From Jatrophihabitans telluris (lineage in GTDB: Bacteria; Actinomycetota; Actinomycetes; Mycobacteriales; Jatrophihabitantaceae): DNA of 64,000 nucleotides. The translations under genes were made by a program, and so were the position numbers. Below are positions 41,149 through 51,458 of this stretch, one piece after another (position 1 is the stretch's first letter; each line of letters starts with the position of its first letter). A model generated the notes under the pieces. It was not told the origin of the DNA and did not search any database. It saw only the letters and a program-made list of their open reading frames with translations. The stretch lies in assembly GCF_023516435.1 (NCBI RefSeq), contig NZ_CP097332.1, positions 3,658,001-3,722,000 of the forward strand, given 5' to 3'.

Positions 41149-41891
41149 GCGTGAACCGCATCTGGCTGAATGCCCATGTCCAAGCGGCCGAACTCATTCG
41201 CTACCCGTCATTCACGGTGCCCTCCGCGGGATTGCCGGTCATCTCCTACCTGATCTTTGGGCTGCCGCAGGTGCATCGGGACGTCCACGCGGCCAACGGG
41301 ATCCTGCTCGCCTTCGCAGCCTTCGCCGTGTTGGGAATCGCGATGTTCCAGTTCGGCGTGGGAATTGCGGCCGACCGGGCATCGGCCTGGGAGCGCTACC
41401 TCCGGACACTTCACGCAGGGCCGGGCGAGCGCTTTGCTGCCCGCACGCTTGTGGCGTTGGCGTTCTCCGTACTCTGCCTGACCCCGCTCGTGCTGCTGGC
41501 ATGGCTGGTGAGCCCGGTGAATATGACTATCGCCGAACAGGCCCGCGGCCTGCTGGCCATTCTGCTCGGCAGCGTCCCGCTGGCGCTGTTCGGAATCATG
41601 CTCGGATACCTGCTCAGCGAGCGCGCCGCGCTGCCGGTGACCAACCTGGTCTTCCTGCCGTTGTCGTACGCCGGCGGCCTTTTCGGCGTGACCGGCAGCC
41701 AGCTCCCCAGCCTCGCGCGGCGCATCTCACCGTGGCTACCAACGCGGCAATGGAGTGACATCGTGACCGGGTTCGGCCTGTCTGGGCAGCTTCCCGTCAG
41801 ACAGGTCATCGCCCTCACGGCGTACGGCGCGGGCTTCGCCGCGGTTTCGATCTGGGCGTACCGGCGCGACGAAACCCGTCAATACCGATGA
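41145..41891 (+). CDS. ABC-2-type permease
   Basis: 248 aa, GTG overlapping the ATPase stop (GTGA; a second GTG lies two codons on). Six hydrophobic segments (about 20-40, 50-75, 100-125, 140-160, 165-185, 218-240) match the ABC-2 fold, with the usual pattern of an initial amphipathic stretch (HVQAAELIRYPSFTVPSAG). It is the membrane partner of the preceding ATPase. It ends convergent with map, 82 bp away; no terminator hairpin is obvious. Confidence 0.92.
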   Translation: MSVNRIWLNAHVQAAELIRYPSFTVPSAGLPVISYLIFGLPQVHRDVHAANGILLAFAAFAVLGIAMFQFGVGIAADRASAWERYLRTLHAGPGERFAARTLVALAFSVLCLTPLVLLAWLVSPVNMTIAEQARGLLAILLGSVPLALFGIMLGYLLSERAALPVTNLVFLPLSYAGGLFGVTGSQLPSLARRISPWLPTRQWSDIVTGFGLSGQLPVRQVIALTAYGAGFAAVSIWAYRRDETRQYR

Positions 41892-41973
41892 CTCCGCGGG
41901 CCAAGCCACGGGCGATCTGGGGACATCAGCCAGGCAGCTCCACATCACCGCGGCAACCGGGGGGACGCCCGAA

Positions 41974-42816
41974 CTAGTCGGCCACTGCGGAAACGCGCAC
42001 CCCGCGCGACTCCAGCTCGGCCCGGCCGCCATCCTCGGCAGTCAGCACCCAGACGCCGTCCGGCAGCAGCGCGATCGTGTGCTCCCAATGCGCGGCCCAC
42101 GAGCCGTCCACCGTGACAACGGTCCAGTCGTCGTCCAGTTCGCGAGTCGACGCCGAGCCGAGCGTGATCATCGGCTCCACCGCCAGGCACATGCCGGGAA
42201 CCAGATCGGGACCGCGTCCCGGCTTGCCATAGTTGAGCAGGTGCGGCTCCATGTGCATCGAGGTGCCGATGCCGTGTCCGCCGTAGTTCTCCACGATGCC
42301 GTAGGAGCCGGAGTGGCGGACGGAGGACTCCACCGCCGCCGAGATGTCGCTCAGCCGACGTCCCACGGCGGCGGCCGCAATACCGTCCCACAACGCCTTC
42401 CGGCAGGCCTCCGACAGCTCCGCAACCTTCGGATCGACGCTCGTTCCGACACCGACCGACACCGCGGCGTCGCCGTGCCAGCCGGCCAGGATGGCACCGT
42501 AATCGATCGAGATCAGGTCTCCCTCATTGAGCACGTCCGCCGCGCTCGGGATGCCGTGCACGACCGCTGCGTTGCGGGAGGAACAGATGACGGCCGGAAA
42601 CGGCGGATATGCGTAGCCCAAGAAGGACGACACCGCACCGTGGCGGTCGATGACCTCACGCCCGACTCGATCCAAGTCGGCCGTACTGGCTCCCGGAACC
42701 GCCGCGGCGGCCATGGCGGCAAGTCCCTCCGCAACGACCAAACCGGCAGCCCGCATGAGCCGGATCTCGTTGATCGATTTGATCTCGATGCTGGGCTGGC
42801 GGCGGCGCATGAACAT
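41974..42816 (-). CDS. map: Methionine aminopeptidase, type I
   Basis: 280 aa. Metal ligands are visible: two Asp in ISIDYGAILAGWHGDAAVSV, His in GGHGIGTSMHMEPH, Glu in CLAVEPMITLG and Glu in WAAHWEHTIALL. It removes the initiator Met from nascent proteins. It is the last gene of the secY-adk-map run (adk start is 14 bp away). In most actinobacteria infA-rpmJ-rpsM follow; here the exporter of the accessory island is convergent instead. Confidence 0.96.
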   Translation of the reverse strand: MFMRRRQPSIEIKSINEIRLMRAAGLVVAEGLAAMAAAAVPGASTADLDRVGREVIDRHGAVSSFLGYAYPPFPAVICSSRNAAVVHGIPSAADVLNEGDLISIDYGAILAGWHGDAAVSVGVGTSVDPKVAELSEACRKALWDGIAAAAVGRRLSDISAAVESSVRHSGSYGIVENYGGHGIGTSMHMEPHLLNYGKPGRGPDLVPGMCLAVEPMITLGSASTRELDDDWTVVTVDGSWAAHWEHTIALLPDGVWVLTAEDGGRAELESRGVRVSAVAD

Positions 42817-42829
42817 TCTCAGACGCGGG

Positions 42830-43495
42830 TCAGGACGCTGCTTCGGCGGCAGCCGCGGTCAGGACCCGGATCGCGCGCTCGGTGACGTCCTCGACGGTGC
42901 CGATCGCGTCGACGACGACGAGCTGAGATCGGTTGGTGTAGAACTCGATGAGCGGCGAGGTCTGCTCGGCGTAGACGTCCAGCCGGTGGCGTACGGTCTC
43001 GGCCTGGTCATCGTCGCGCTGGTACAGCTCGCCACCGCACTTGTCGCACACCCCGTCAGCCTGGGTGGAGTCGTACTCGACGTGCCAGATGTGGCCGCAC
43101 TTGCGGCACGTGCGCCGACCCGACAGCCGCCGGACAACCTCTTCGTTGTCGACCTGCAGCTCCAGGACCACGTCCAGCGACGTGCCGAGGTCCCCGAGGA
43201 TCGAGTCGAGTTCGTAGGCCTGAGCGACGTTTCGGGGAAATCCGTCGAGCAGGAAACCTGCGGCCGCGTCCGGCTCGCCGAGGCGATCGCGGACCATCGC
43301 GATGGTCACCTTGTCTGGGACCAGGTCCCCGGCATCCATGTACTGCTTGGCGAGCTTGCCCAGCTCGGTCCCGCCGGAGACGTTCGCACGAAAGATGTCG
43401 CCGGTGGAGATCTTCGGGATCGTGAACCGGTCCGCGATGAATTCAGCCTGCGTACCCTTGCCCGCTCCGGGCGGGCCGACGAGAACAAGACGCAT
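42830..43495 (-). CDS. adk: Adenylate kinase with zinc LID
   Basis: 221 aa. P-loop [13 protein letters not shown] (residues 5-17), STGDIFR for AMP binding and LLDGFPRN. The LID region has CRKCGHIWH and [10 protein letters not shown], four Cys for a structural zinc, the long form of the enzyme. It balances ATP, ADP and AMP. The ATG shares one base with the secY stop (TAATG), so it is coupled to secY. Confidence 0.97.
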   Translation of the reverse strand: MRLVLVGPPGAGKGTQAEFIADRFTIPKISTGDIFRANVSGGTELGKLAKQYMDAGDLVPDKVTIAMVRDRLGEPDAAAGFLLDGFPRNVAQAYELDSILGDLGTSLDVVLELQVDNEEVVRRLSGRRTCRKCGHIWHVEYDSTQADGVCDKCGGELYQRDDDQAETVRHRLDVYAEQTSPLIEFYTNRSQLVVVDAIGTVEDVTERAIRVLTAAAAEAAS

Positions 43496-44808
43496 TAACG
43501 CAGGAACCCTTCGTAGTTGCGCTGCATGAGCTGACTCTCGATCTGCTTGACGGTGTCAAGCCCGACGCCAACCATGATCAGCACGGCCGTCCCCCCGAAG
43601 GGGAAGTTCTGGTTGTTCCCTCCGGTCATCGAGAAGAAGAAGTTCGGCAGTACCGCCACAATGCCCAGGTACAACGCTCCTGGCAACGTGATCCGTGACA
43701 ACACGTACTGCAGGTACTCGGCGGTCGGGCGTCCGGGGCGGATGCCCGGGATGAACCCGCCGTACTTCTTCATGTCGTCGGCGCGTTCTTCGGGGTTGAA
43801 GGTGATGCCCACGTAGAAGTAGGTGAAGAAGATGATCAGCAGGAAGTACACGCTGATGTGCACCCAGTCCTGCTGGTTGATCAAGTGGTTGTTCACCCAC
43901 AGCGCGAGCCCGGACGTGGAGTTCGAGTTGAACTGCAGGAGGAGCTGCGGGATGTAGAGCAGGGACGAGGCGAAGATGACCGGGATGACACCGGCCATGT
44001 TTACCTTGAGCGGCAGGTAGGTCGACGTCCCGCCGTACATTCGGCGCCCGATCTGGCGCTTGGTGTACTGCACGGGAATTCGTCGCTGAGCCTGCTCGAC
44101 GAACACCACGGCAGCGATGATCGCCAGCCCCAGCAGGATGATCAGGGTGAAGACGAAGCCGCCCGAGTTCTTGAGGATCGTGTTGCCCTCGTTCGGGATA
44201 CGGGCGGCGATCGAGGTGAACATCAGGATCGACATGCCGTTTCCGACACCACGGTCGGTCACCAGCTCGCCGAGCCACATGACCACGGCCGTTCCGGCGG
44301 TCATCGTGATGACCATGACGGCCAGGGCGAAGATGTCGTTGTTCTTGTACAGGGGGTTGCAGTTGGTCGTGCCCTGGAACAACTGCCCGTTTCGAGCCAG
44401 CGCCACGAAGCCGGCTGACTGCAGGATCGCCAGCCCGATCGTCAGGTACCGGCTGTACTGGGTCAGCTTGTTCTGACCGGACTGCCCTTCCTTCTTCAGC
44501 GTCTCGAACCGCGGGATCACCACGACCAGAAGCTGGATGATGATGCTCGCGGTGATGTAGGGCATGATGCCCAGCGCGAAGACGGACAGCTTGAGCAGCG
44601 CCCCGCCGGAGAAGAGGTTGATCAGCGCGTAGGTCGTCTGACTGCTGCCGTTGGCGGCCTGGCTGATGCAGTCCCGGATGGCGGCCGAGTTGGTGTTCGG
44701 CGTGGGTACCGAAGCACCGAGGCGGTACAGCACGACCATGGCCAGCGTGAAGAGCAACTTCTTCCGCAGGTCGGGCGTCCGGAAAGCAGACGCGAATGCG
44801 GTGAGCAC
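43495..44808 (-). CDS. secY: Preprotein translocase channel SecY
   Basis: 437 aa from GTG 44808, which has GGAGG 5 nt upstream; the longer open frame is not SecY-like. Ten membrane helices. [20 protein letters not shown] is the cytoplasmic start, [15 protein letters not shown] the plug region, [20 protein letters not shown] and [20 protein letters not shown] the conserved loops. It conducts secretory and membrane proteins across the cytoplasmic membrane. A 228-bp gap (44809-45036) with a terminator separates it from rplO, so it has its own promoter. Confidence 0.97.
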   Translation of the reverse strand: MLTAFASAFRTPDLRKKLLFTLAMVVLYRLGASVPTPNTNSAAIRDCISQAANGSSQTTYALINLFSGGALLKLSVFALGIMPYITASIIIQLLVVVIPRFETLKKEGQSGQNKLTQYSRYLTIGLAILQSAGFVALARNGQLFQGTTNCNPLYKNNDIFALAVMVITMTAGTAVVMWLGELVTDRGVGNGMSILMFTSIAARIPNEGNTILKNSGGFVFTLIILLGLAIIAAVVFVEQAQRRIPVQYTKRQIGRRMYGGTSTYLPLKVNMAGVIPVIFASSLLYIPQLLLQFNSNSTSGLALWVNNHLINQQDWVHISVYFLLIIFFTYFYVGITFNPEERADDMKKYGGFIPGIRPGRPTAEYLQYVLSRITLPGALYLGIVAVLPNFFFSMTGGNNQNFPFGGTAVLIMVGVGLDTVKQIESQLMQRNYEGFLR

Positions 44809-44986
44809 AAATCCTCCTGCGCGGGCTGGTCGTCTCAGAGCGGTCGTTGGTCCGAACCGAGAGGGTCTTACTCGGGTGGGGCAGAGGTCGACACGGGGTT
44901 GTGGAAAACTCCGTGCCACCGTGGGCGAGCCTAACAGTCGCGCGGAATTTCCGAACTTCGTCTAGACCCGATCACGGATATGCAGC

Positions 44987-45012
44987 GGGCCGGACAGTCT
45001 CCTGTCCGGCCC
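44987..45012 (-). terminator. Terminator after rplO
   Basis: GGGCCGGACAG pairs perfectly (11 bp) with CTGTCCGGCCC over the 4-nt loop TCTC (44987-44997 with 45002-45012). It starts 25 bp after the rplO stop in the minus direction. No T-run follows. Confidence 0.8.
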
Positions 45013-45036
45013 TGCGCATGTGCAATTGTCCCGGTG

Positions 45037-45489
45037 TTACAGGGCGGTGACGCTACCGCCGGCGGCCGCGATCTTCTCAGCCGCACTGGCCGAGAACGCA
45101 TTCGCCGTGACATCCAGCTTTACGCCGCCCAGGTCGCCGGTGCCGAGCACCTTGACCGGGCTGCCGTCACGCACTGCTCCCGCCGCGACCAGGTCGTCGA
45201 CGTTGACAGCGCCACCGGCCGGGAACAGCTCGGCCAGCTTGGCCACGTTCACGACCTGGAACTCGACCCGGAACGCGTTGCGGAAGCCCTTGAGCTTCGG
45301 CAGCCGCATGTGGATCGGCATCTGGCCACCTTCGAAGCCGGCAGGCACCTGGTACCGGGCCTTGGAGCCCTTGGTACCACGACCGGCCGTCTTGCCCTTG
45401 GAGCCCTCGCCACGACCAACACGGGTCTTGGCGGTCTTGGAGCCCGGGGCAGGCTTGAGGTGGTGAACCTTCAGAGGTCCGTTCGCCAT
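45037..45489 (-). CDS. rplO: Ribosomal protein L15
   Basis: 150 aa of the 50S subunit. [20 protein letters not shown] then [20 protein letters not shown] is the L15 opening, [20 protein letters not shown] the central signature. It binds 23S rRNA near the end of assembly. The start codon is three bases from the rpmD stop. It is the last gene before a strong hairpin. Confidence 0.97.
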   Translation of the reverse strand: MANGPLKVHHLKPAPGSKTAKTRVGRGEGSKGKTAGRGTKGSKARYQVPAGFEGGQMPIHMRLPKLKGFRNAFRVEFQVVNVAKLAELFPAGGAVNVDDLVAAGAVRDGSPVKVLGTGDLGGVKLDVTANAFSASAAEKIAAAGGSVTAL

Positions 45490-45492
45490 GTC

Positions 45493-45675
45493 TTACTCAA
45501 CCTCCTCGACCGTGACCAGGTGGGTCACGGTCTGGACCATGCCACGGATCTCCGGGCGGTCCTCCTTGACGACAACGTCGCGTACCCGCTTCAGGCCTAG
45601 GCTGCGCAGCGTCTGACGCTGGTTGTCCTTGGACCCGATCTCGGAACGGATCTGGGTGACCTTCAATCGCGCCAC
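45493..45675 (-). CDS. rpmD: Ribosomal protein L30
   Basis: 60 aa from GTG 45675, right after the rpsE stop (45677). [20 protein letters not shown] followed by [20 protein letters not shown] is L30. The open frame extends 38 codons further upstream into rpsE but has no L30 content, so the GTG is correct. A 50S protein in the spc operon. Confidence 0.95.
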   Translation of the reverse strand: MARLKVTQIRSEIGSKDNQRQTLRSLGLKRVRDVVVKEDRPEIRGMVQTVTHLVTVEEVE

Positions 45676-45676
45676 G

Positions 45677-46345
45677 TCACGCCCCCTGGCCCGCGCGGGC
45701 CCGGAGCAGACCGCCCGGAGCCACATCCTCCAGCGGCAGACCGCGGCGAGCCGCGACCTCCTCCGGACGGACGAGCTGCTTGAGGGCATCTACCGTGGCG
45801 TGCACGATATTGATCGGGTTGTCCGAGCCGAGTGACTTGGACAGGATGTCGTGGATACCGGCGCACTCCAGAACGGCGCGCACCGGACCACCGGCGATGA
45901 CGCCGGTACCCGGGCTGGCCGGCTTAAGCAGAACGACGCCGGCTGCCTTCTCACCCTGCACCGGGTGCGGGATGGTCTGGGCGATGCGAGGAACCTTGAA
46001 GAAGTTCTTCTTGGCCTCTTCGACGCCCTTGGCGATGGCGGCCGGAACTTCCTTGGCCTTGCCGTAGCCGACACCGACCGTGCCGTCGCCGTCGCCCACC
46101 ACGACCAGCGCGGTGAAGCTGAAGCGGCGACCACCCTTGACGACCTTGGCCACACGGTTGATGGTGACCACGCGCTCGAGATGCGGGTTCTTCTCCGCTG
46201 AGGCACCCCGGTCGCGTCCGCCACCGTCGCGACGGTCGCGACGGTCGTTACCGCCGCGCTCGCCGCCACCGCGCTCGTTGCCACCCGTGCCGCCGGTGCC
46301 GCCGGTACGAGGACCGCGCTGCGTTCCCTGACTTGCGGAAGCCAT
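45677..46345 (-). CDS. rpsE: Ribosomal protein S5 with RG-rich N-terminus
   Basis: 222 aa. The S5 core (about 53-215) has [40 protein letters not shown] and [20 protein letters not shown]. The first 50 residues are Gly/Arg/Asn/Asp repeats ([19 protein letters not shown]), absent from most S5 proteins; such disordered RG tails occur in other actinobacteria. S5 guards the mRNA entry and decoding fidelity on the 30S subunit. Confidence 0.97.
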   Translation of the reverse strand: MASASQGTQRGPRTGGTGGTGGNERGGGERGGNDRRDRRDGGGRDRGASAEKNPHLERVVTINRVAKVVKGGRRFSFTALVVVGDGDGTVGVGYGKAKEVPAAIAKGVEEAKKNFFKVPRIAQTIPHPVQGEKAAGVVLLKPASPGTGVIAGGPVRAVLECAGIHDILSKSLGSDNPINIVHATVDALKQLVRPEEVAARRGLPLEDVAPGGLLRARAGQGA

Positions 46346-46382
46346 CAGGCGTTCCCCTCACTCATATCGAAAATCTTGCGCA

Positions 46383-46778
46383 TTAGAACTCCAGTCCCGC
46401 TTCACGGGCGGCGTCGGCGAACGCGGCGATCCGGCCCGTGTAGGTCGCACCGCCCCGGTCGAAGACGACCTGGGTGACGCCGGCGGCCTTGGCGGCCTCG
46501 GCGAGCTGAGCACCGATCTGCTTGGCCTGGGCGGTCTTGTCCCCGCTGGAGGCGTCCAGCTTGAACGTCGAGGCCGAGGCGAGGGTGATGCCCTTGCTGT
46601 CGTCGACGACCTGAACGAACAGGTGCCGCGACGAGCGGTTGACGACCAGCCGCGGCCGAGCGGCGGTGCCGACGACCTTCTTGCGGAGCCGGAAGTGACG
46701 ACGCGCCTTACCCGTACGCCGGCCGGCGGAAATGCCGGCCGAGCGGCGAGCGCGCTTGACGATGATGGAGGCTCCCAT
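46383..46778 (-). CDS. rplR: Ribosomal protein L18
   Basis: 131 aa. [20 protein letters not shown], then [20 protein letters not shown] and [20 protein letters not shown] are the L18 blocks. It brings 5S rRNA into the 50S subunit with L5. Its ATG (46778) is two bases past the rplF stop. Confidence 0.97.
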   Translation of the reverse strand: MGASIIVKRARRSAGISAGRRTGKARRHFRLRKKVVGTAARPRLVVNRSSRHLFVQVVDDSKGITLASASTFKLDASSGDKTAQAKQIGAQLAEAAKAAGVTQVVFDRGGATYTGRIAAFADAAREAGLEF

Positions 46779-46780
46779 GA

Positions 46781-47317
46781 CTACTTACCCGTCTTTCCGG
46801 CCTTGCGGCGGATGACTTCACCCTGGTACCGCACGCCCTTGCCCTTGTACGGGTCAGGCTTGCGCAGCTTGCGGATGTTCGCGGCCACCTCGCCGACCTT
46901 CTGCTTGTCGATGCCCTCGACCGAGAAACGCGTCGGGGTCTCGACCTTGAACGAGATGCCGTCGGGCGCCGGGATGATCACCGGGTGGCTGAAGCCCAGG
47001 GCGAACTCGAGGTCCGAACCCTTGGCGACCACGCGATAACCAGTGCCGACGATCTCGAGGTTCTTGATGTAGCCCGCGGTCACACCGGTCACCATGTTGG
47101 CGATCAGGGTGCGCGACAGGCCGTGCAGCGACTTCGACACCCGCTCGTCATCGGGACGGGCGACCTGAAGGGTGCCCTCCTCCTGAGCGACGGTGATCGG
47201 CTCGGCCACGACGTGGGTCAGGCTGCCCTTGGGGCCCTTGACCGTCACCGTCTGACCGTCGATCGTCACGTCGACACCGCTGGGGACCGGGATCGGCAGC
47301 TTGCCAATACGAGACAT
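46781..47317 (-). CDS. rplF: Ribosomal protein L6
   Basis: 178 aa. [20 protein letters not shown] at the start and the C-terminal RNA-binding repeat with [19 protein letters not shown] are complete. It sits near the factor-binding site of the 50S subunit. It is separated by 13 bp from rpsH. Confidence 0.97.
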   Translation of the reverse strand: MSRIGKLPIPVPSGVDVTIDGQTVTVKGPKGSLTHVVAEPITVAQEEGTLQVARPDDERVSKSLHGLSRTLIANMVTGVTAGYIKNLEIVGTGYRVVAKGSDLEFALGFSHPVIIPAPDGISFKVETPTRFSVEGIDKQKVGEVAANIRKLRKPDPYKGKGVRYQGEVIRRKAGKTGK

Positions 47318-47330
47318 TGCGTGCCCTCCC

Positions 47331-47738
47331 TTACCAGACGTAGGCGAGGACTTCCCCGCCTACTCCACGCTTGGCGGCCTGCCGGTCGGTAACCAGACCG
47401 GACGAGGACGAGATGATGGCGATACCGAGGCCACCGAGTACACGGGGCAGACCGGTCGACTTGGCGTAGACCCGCAAGCCGGGCTTGGACACGCGCCGGA
47501 CACCGGCGATGCTGCGCTCACGGTTGGGGCCGTACTTCAGGTTCAGGGTCAGGACCTTGCCGGGAGCGTCACCCTCGGTGTCGGCGACCGCGAAGTCGGC
47601 GATGTAACCCTCCTGCTGGAGGATCTCGGCGATGTGCGCCTTGAGCTTGCTGTGTGGCATCGACACGGTGTCGTGGAATGCCGAGTTCGCATTACGCAGA
47701 CGAGTCAGCATGTCTGCGATCGGATCTGTCATCGTCAT
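47331..47738 (-). CDS. rpsH: Ribosomal protein S8
   Basis: 135 aa. [20 protein letters not shown] opens the protein and [20 protein letters not shown] with [11 protein letters not shown] ends it. S8 organises the central domain of 16S rRNA and, in E. coli, represses the spc operon; no such site was identified here. A 169-bp gap (47739-47907) without a gene separates it from rpsN. Confidence 0.97.
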   Translation of the reverse strand: MTMTDPIADMLTRLRNANSAFHDTVSMPHSKLKAHIAEILQQEGYIADFAVADTEGDAPGKVLTLNLKYGPNRERSIAGVRRVSKPGLRVYAKSTGLPRVLGGLGIAIISSSSGLVTDRQAAKRGVGGEVLAYVW

Positions 47739-47907
47739 GTGACGGCTACTACCTCTCTCGGGACGGTTCCTCAGCCCGGTACACCGGAGTGGGGCCTATC
47801 TCGAAGCAATGGACAACCAGACAAGTCTGCCTGATCGGGTGCTCGATTATGAAATCGCAGGACTTTCGAGCGGGTGGAGCCACCTGCGAAGTACGGCTAT
47901 CTGCGAA

Positions 47908-48093
47908 CTACCAGGACGACTTGGTCACGCCGGGCAGCTCGCCCGCGTGCGCCATCTCGCGCAAGCAGATCCGGCACAGGCCGAACTTCTTGTAGACCGA
48001 ATGCGCGCGGCCGCAGCGCTGGCAACGGGTGTAACCCCGCACCGCGAACTTCGGCTTGGCGGCCGCCTTGATCTTGAGGGACGTCTTGGCCAT
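47908..48093 (-). CDS. rpsZ: Ribosomal protein S14, zinc type
   Basis: 61 aa, the short S14 with a Cys4 zinc site: [20 protein letters not shown] gives C-x-x-C and the first of the second pair, completed by CLREM. This is the ancestral, zinc-dependent form (also called type Z rpsN). Actinobacteria often carry a second zinc-free copy elsewhere for zinc limitation. It lies in the normal place between rplE and rpsH. Confidence 0.96.
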   Translation of the reverse strand: MAKTSLKIKAAAKPKFAVRGYTRCQRCGRAHSVYKKFGLCRICLREMAHAGELPGVTKSSW

Positions 48094-48096
48094 GGC

Positions 48097-48666
48097 TTAG
48101 TTCTCCTTGAACGGGAAGCCGAGCTGCCGGAGCAGCGCGCGACCCTCGTCGTCGGTCTTGGCGGTGGTGACGACCGTGATGTCCATGCCGCGCTGGCGGT
48201 CGATGGTGTCCGGGTCGATCTCGTGGAACATCGACTGCTCGGTGAGCCCGAAGGTGTAGTTGCCGTTACCGTCGAACTGCTTGGGCGACAGCCCGCGGAA
48301 GTCACGGATGCGGGGAAGGGCCAGGCTGAGCAGCCGGTCCAGGAACTCCCACATCCGGTCGCCGCGAAGTGTGACCTTGGCGCCGATCGGCATGCCTTCA
48401 CGCAGCTTGAACTGGGCGATCGAGATGCGGGCCTTCTGTACCAGCGGCTTCTGGCCGGTGATCAGGGTCAGGTCACGAACCGCGCCGTCCATCAGCTTGG
48501 CGTCCTTGGCCGCCTGGCCGACGCCCATGTTCACGACGATCTTGACGACGCCGGGAACCTGCATGGGGTTGGAGTAGGAGAACTCGCTCTGCAGCGCAGG
48601 CACGATTTCCTCGCGGTAGCGCAGCTTGAGCCGCGGCGCGGGGACGGCCGTCTGGGTGTCAGTCAT
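48097..48666 (-). CDS. rplE: Ribosomal protein L5
   Basis: 189 aa. [40 protein letters not shown] and [20 protein letters not shown] are L5 signatures; the end has [20 protein letters not shown]. It carries 5S rRNA and touches the P-site tRNA. Three bases separate it from rplX and from rpsZ. Confidence 0.97.
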   Translation of the reverse strand: MTDTQTAVPAPRLKLRYREEIVPALQSEFSYSNPMQVPGVVKIVVNMGVGQAAKDAKLMDGAVRDLTLITGQKPLVQKARISIAQFKLREGMPIGAKVTLRGDRMWEFLDRLLSLALPRIRDFRGLSPKQFDGNGNYTFGLTEQSMFHEIDPDTIDRQRGMDITVVTTAKTDDEGRALLRQLGFPFKEN

Positions 48667-48669
48667 GGC

Positions 48670-48984
48670 TTACAGGTCCTTTCCGGTGGCGCGCGAAACG
48701 CGGACGTTGCGCCCGGTCTCCTCGTCACGCCGGTAGCCGACCCGTACGGCCTTGCCGTCCTCGACCACCATCACGTTGCTTACGTCGATCTTGGCTTCCT
48801 GGTGCACGATGCCGCCGGTCTGCGCGCCGCGGGCGTTGGCCGATACCGGGGTGTGCTTGGTGACGCGGTTGATGCCCTCGACGAGAACCTTGTTCTCGGT
48901 CGGGTAGGAAGCGATGACCTTGCCGGTCTTGCCGCGGTCCTTGCCAGCGATGACGACGACCTCGTCGCCCTTCTTAATCTTCAT
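48670..48984 (-). CDS. rplX: Ribosomal protein L24
   Basis: 104 aa. [20 protein letters not shown] is the KOW motif, followed by [20 protein letters not shown]. It is an early assembly protein at the exit of the 50S tunnel. Start and stop are three bases from its neighbours rplN and rplE. Confidence 0.97.
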   Translation of the reverse strand: MKIKKGDEVVVIAGKDRGKTGKVIASYPTENKVLVEGINRVTKHTPVSANARGAQTGGIVHQEAKIDVSNVMVVEDGKAVRVGYRRDEETGRNVRVSRATGKDL

Positions 48985-48987
48985 CGG

Positions 48988-49356
48988 TTAGAGCACCTCC
49001 GGTGCCAGCGAGATGATCTTCATGAACTTCTTGTCGCGCAGTTCGCGGCCGACCGGGCCGAAGATACGAGTGCCTCGCGGCTCACCATCGGCCTTGATCA
49101 GCACGGCGGCGTTCTCGTCGAACTTGATGTAGGAGCCGTCGGCACGCCGGCGCTCCTTGACGGTCCGGACGATGACGGCCTTGACCACATCGCCCTTCTT
49201 GACGCCCGCACCTGGCAGGGCATCCTTCACGGTGGCGACGATGATGTCGCCGATACCGGCATAACGGCGACCCGAGCCGCCCAGCACGCGGATGCACAAG
49301 ATTTCCTTGGCCCCGGTGTTGTCGGCGACGCGCAGTCGCGACTCCTGCTGAATCAC
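48988..49356 (-). CDS. rplN: Ribosomal protein L14
   Basis: 122 aa. [20 protein letters not shown] and [40 protein letters not shown] are the standard L14 sequence. It forms the bridge to 16S rRNA. A gap of 154 bp (49357-49510) separates it from rpsQ, where a second promoter could lie; nothing else was seen in it. Confidence 0.97.
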   Translation of the reverse strand: MIQQESRLRVADNTGAKEILCIRVLGGSGRRYAGIGDIIVATVKDALPGAGVKKGDVVKAVIVRTVKERRRADGSYIKFDENAAVLIKADGEPRGTRIFGPVGRELRDKKFMKIISLAPEVL

Positions 49357-49510
49357 AGCCGAACTCCCAATTCATTCTCAGTCTTCCCGCCCCGGCTGGA
49401 GGCGTTCGGACGCGGTTGGCTAACCGGGCTCTCACGGCGAGCCCTTACTGTGCCGCCGTTGGCCGCCACCGACCCGTTCGAGCCGGACGGCGATCAACGA
49501 AAGTGCTTGT

Positions 49511-49792
49511 TTACTTGGCCTTCTCGAGGATCTCGACCACGCGCCAGCGCTTGCTGGCCGAGAGCGGACGGGTCTCCATCAGCAGAACCCGGTCACCGAC
49601 ACCAGCGGTGTTGGCCTCGTCGTGCGCCTTGAGCTTGTTCGTGCGGCGGATGACCTTGCCGTACAGAGGGTGCTTGACGCGGTCCTCGACGGCGACCACA
49701 ACGGTCTTGTCCATCTTGTCACTGACCACCAGGCCCTCACGAACCTTGCGGTCAGAGTTCCGGGCGGCGGTGTCGTTCTGTGCGGACGTCAT
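49511..49792 (-). CDS. rpsQ: Ribosomal protein S17
   Basis: 93 aa. [20 protein letters not shown], then [20 protein letters not shown] and [20 protein letters not shown] identify S17, a primary 16S rRNA binder. Its start overlaps the rpmC stop by four bases. Confidence 0.97.
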   Translation of the reverse strand: MTSAQNDTAARNSDRKVREGLVVSDKMDKTVVVAVEDRVKHPLYGKVIRRTNKLKAHDEANTAGVGDRVLLMETRPLSASKRWRVVEILEKAK

Positions 49793-50019
49793 GCCGCGCC
49801 TCCTTCAGGAGCGACCGACAGACCGAGCTCACGCTCGCGCAGGATCGTGTAGATCCGGGCGATCTCGTGGCGGACAGTCCGCAGTCGCCGGTTGTTGTCG
49901 AGCTGACCGGTGGCCATCTGGAAGCGCAGGTTGAAAAGCTCTTCCTTGGACTCACGCAGCCGACTCTGCAGTTCTTCGTCGTGGAGTTCGCGCAACTCGT
50001 TCGATTCAGGCGTGCTCAT
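49789..50019 (-). CDS. rpmC: Ribosomal protein L29
   Basis: 76 aa helical protein: [40 protein letters not shown] and [12 protein letters not shown]. It lies at the tunnel exit where chaperones dock. Start overlaps the rplP stop by one base. Confidence 0.96.
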   Translation of the reverse strand: MSTPESNELRELHDEELQSRLRESKEELFNLRFQMATGQLDNNRRLRTVRHEIARIYTILRERELGLSVAPEGGAA

Positions 50020-50438
50020 CAGATGTCACCAACTTCCCGCTTCACGATGCGGCACTTCATCGGCAGTTTGTGGATGGCCCGGGTCAACGCTTCGCGCGCG
50101 ACGACCTCGTTCGGGAACGAGAGCTCGAAGAGCACCCGTCCCGGCTTGACGTTGGCGACCCACCACTCCGGCGAACCCTTACCGGAACCCATGCGGGTCT
50201 CGGCCGGCTTCTTGGTCAGCGGGCGGTCCGGGTAGATGTTGATCCAGACCTTGCCACCACGGCGGATTCGCCGGTTGATGGCAATACGTGCCGACTCGAT
50301 CTGACGGTTGGTGACGTAGGCCGGCTCCAGTGCCTGGATGCCGTACTCGCCGAAGGTCACTCGGGTACCACCCTTGGCCGCACCAGTGCGGTCGGGGTGA
50401 TGCTGCTTGCGGTGCTTGACCCGCCGAGGAATGAGCAT
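50019..50438 (-). CDS. rplP: Ribosomal protein L16
   Basis: 139 aa. [40 protein letters not shown] and [20 protein letters not shown] are L16. It shapes the A-site tRNA elbow region of the 50S subunit. Three bases after rpsC. Confidence 0.97.
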   Translation of the reverse strand: MLIPRRVKHRKQHHPDRTGAAKGGTRVTFGEYGIQALEPAYVTNRQIESARIAINRRIRRGGKVWINIYPDRPLTKKPAETRMGSGKGSPEWWVANVKPGRVLFELSFPNEVVAREALTRAIHKLPMKCRIVKREVGDI

Positions 50439-50441
50439 GGA

Positions 50442-51458
50442 TCAGCTCTCCGTGGTTTCGGTGGCCACCGGAGCAGATGCTTCCGGGGCCGGGGCTGCTG
50501 GGACGTCGGCCACCGGGGCCTCGGTTGCGGTATCGGCAGCGTCGTCGACCGGCGCGGCGCTGGGCGCCTCGGCGGTGACATCGACCGGAGCGGCGACTGG
50601 CGCCGTCACGGTTGCTTCGACCGGCGCCGACACGGCTGCTTCGACCGGAGCTTCGACCGGAGCTTCGACCGGAGCCGTGCTGGTCCCGGCGTCGGCCGCG
50701 CGGCCGGCTTCAGTTGATACACCCGTGGTGCCCTGAGCACCAGAACGGCGCGGACGCGAGGACGCCGGACGATCACGACGCTGACGCAGCGCCTCGGCGG
50801 CCACCGCAGCCTCGCGCTCGGCGCGCGAACCGGTCGGGACCTCGCCCTTGTAGATCCACACCTTCACGCCGATGCGGCCGAAGGTCGTACGGGCCTCGTA
50901 GAAGCCGTAGTCGATGTTGGCGCGCAGGGTGTGCAGCGGCACGCGGCCCTCGCGGTAGAACTCCGACCGGCTCATCTCAGCGCCACCGAGGCGACCGGAA
51001 CACTGCACCCGGATGCCCTTGACGCCCGGAGACTTCAGCGTCGACTGCATGCTCTTACGCATCGCACGACGGAAGCTGACCCGGTTCGACAGCTGCTCGG
51101 CCACACCCTGAGCGACCAGCTGGGCGTCGGCCTCGGGGTTCTTCACCTCGAGGATGTTCAGCTGAACCTGCTTGCCGGTCAGCTTCTCCAGTTCGCCACG
51201 GATGCGGTCGGCCTCGGCGCCGCGGCGACCGATGACGATGCCGGGACGCGCGGTGTGGATGTCGACGCGGACCCGGTCACGGGTGCGCTCGATCTCCACC
51301 TTCGCGATGCCGGCCCGCTCCATGCCGGTCGACATCAGGCGACGGATGGCAACGTCTTCCTTGACGTACTCGGCGTAGTTCTTGTCGGCGAACCAACGGC
51401 TCTTCCAGTCGGTGGTGATACCGAGGCGGAACCCGTTCGGGTTGACTTTCTGCCCCAT
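50442..51458 (-). CDS. rpsC: Ribosomal protein S3 with long acidic Ala/Pro tail
   Basis: 338 aa, about 100 more than a typical S3. The core (1-220) is normal: [22 protein letters not shown]-domain segment [20 protein letters not shown], and [20 protein letters not shown] with [20 protein letters not shown]. From about 235 to the end the sequence is a Val-Glu-Ala-Pro repeat ([20 protein letters not shown]) rich in Ala, Pro and acidic residues. Such tails occur on S3 of some actinobacteria and are thought to be disordered. S3 is part of the mRNA entry helicase. Confidence 0.96.
   Translation of the reverse strand: MGQKVNPNGFRLGITTDWKSRWFADKNYAEYVKEDVAIRRLMSTGMERAGIAKVEIERTRDRVRVDIHTARPGIVIGRRGAEADRIRGELEKLTGKQVQLNILEVKNPEADAQLVAQGVAEQLSNRVSFRRAMRKSMQSTLKSPGVKGIRVQCSGRLGGAEMSRSEFYREGRVPLHTLRANIDYGFYEARTTFGRIGVKVWIYKGEVPTGSRAEREAAVAAEALRQRRDRPASSRPRRSGAQGTTGVSTEAGRAADAGTSTAPVEAPVEAPVEAAVSAPVEATVTAPVAAPVDVTAEAPSAAPVDDAADTATEAPVADVPAAPAPEASAPVATETTES

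Noticed and set aside
47809-49632. 607-codon plus-strand frame
   Set aside because: Antisense to rpsZ, rplE, rplX and rplN; a shadow.
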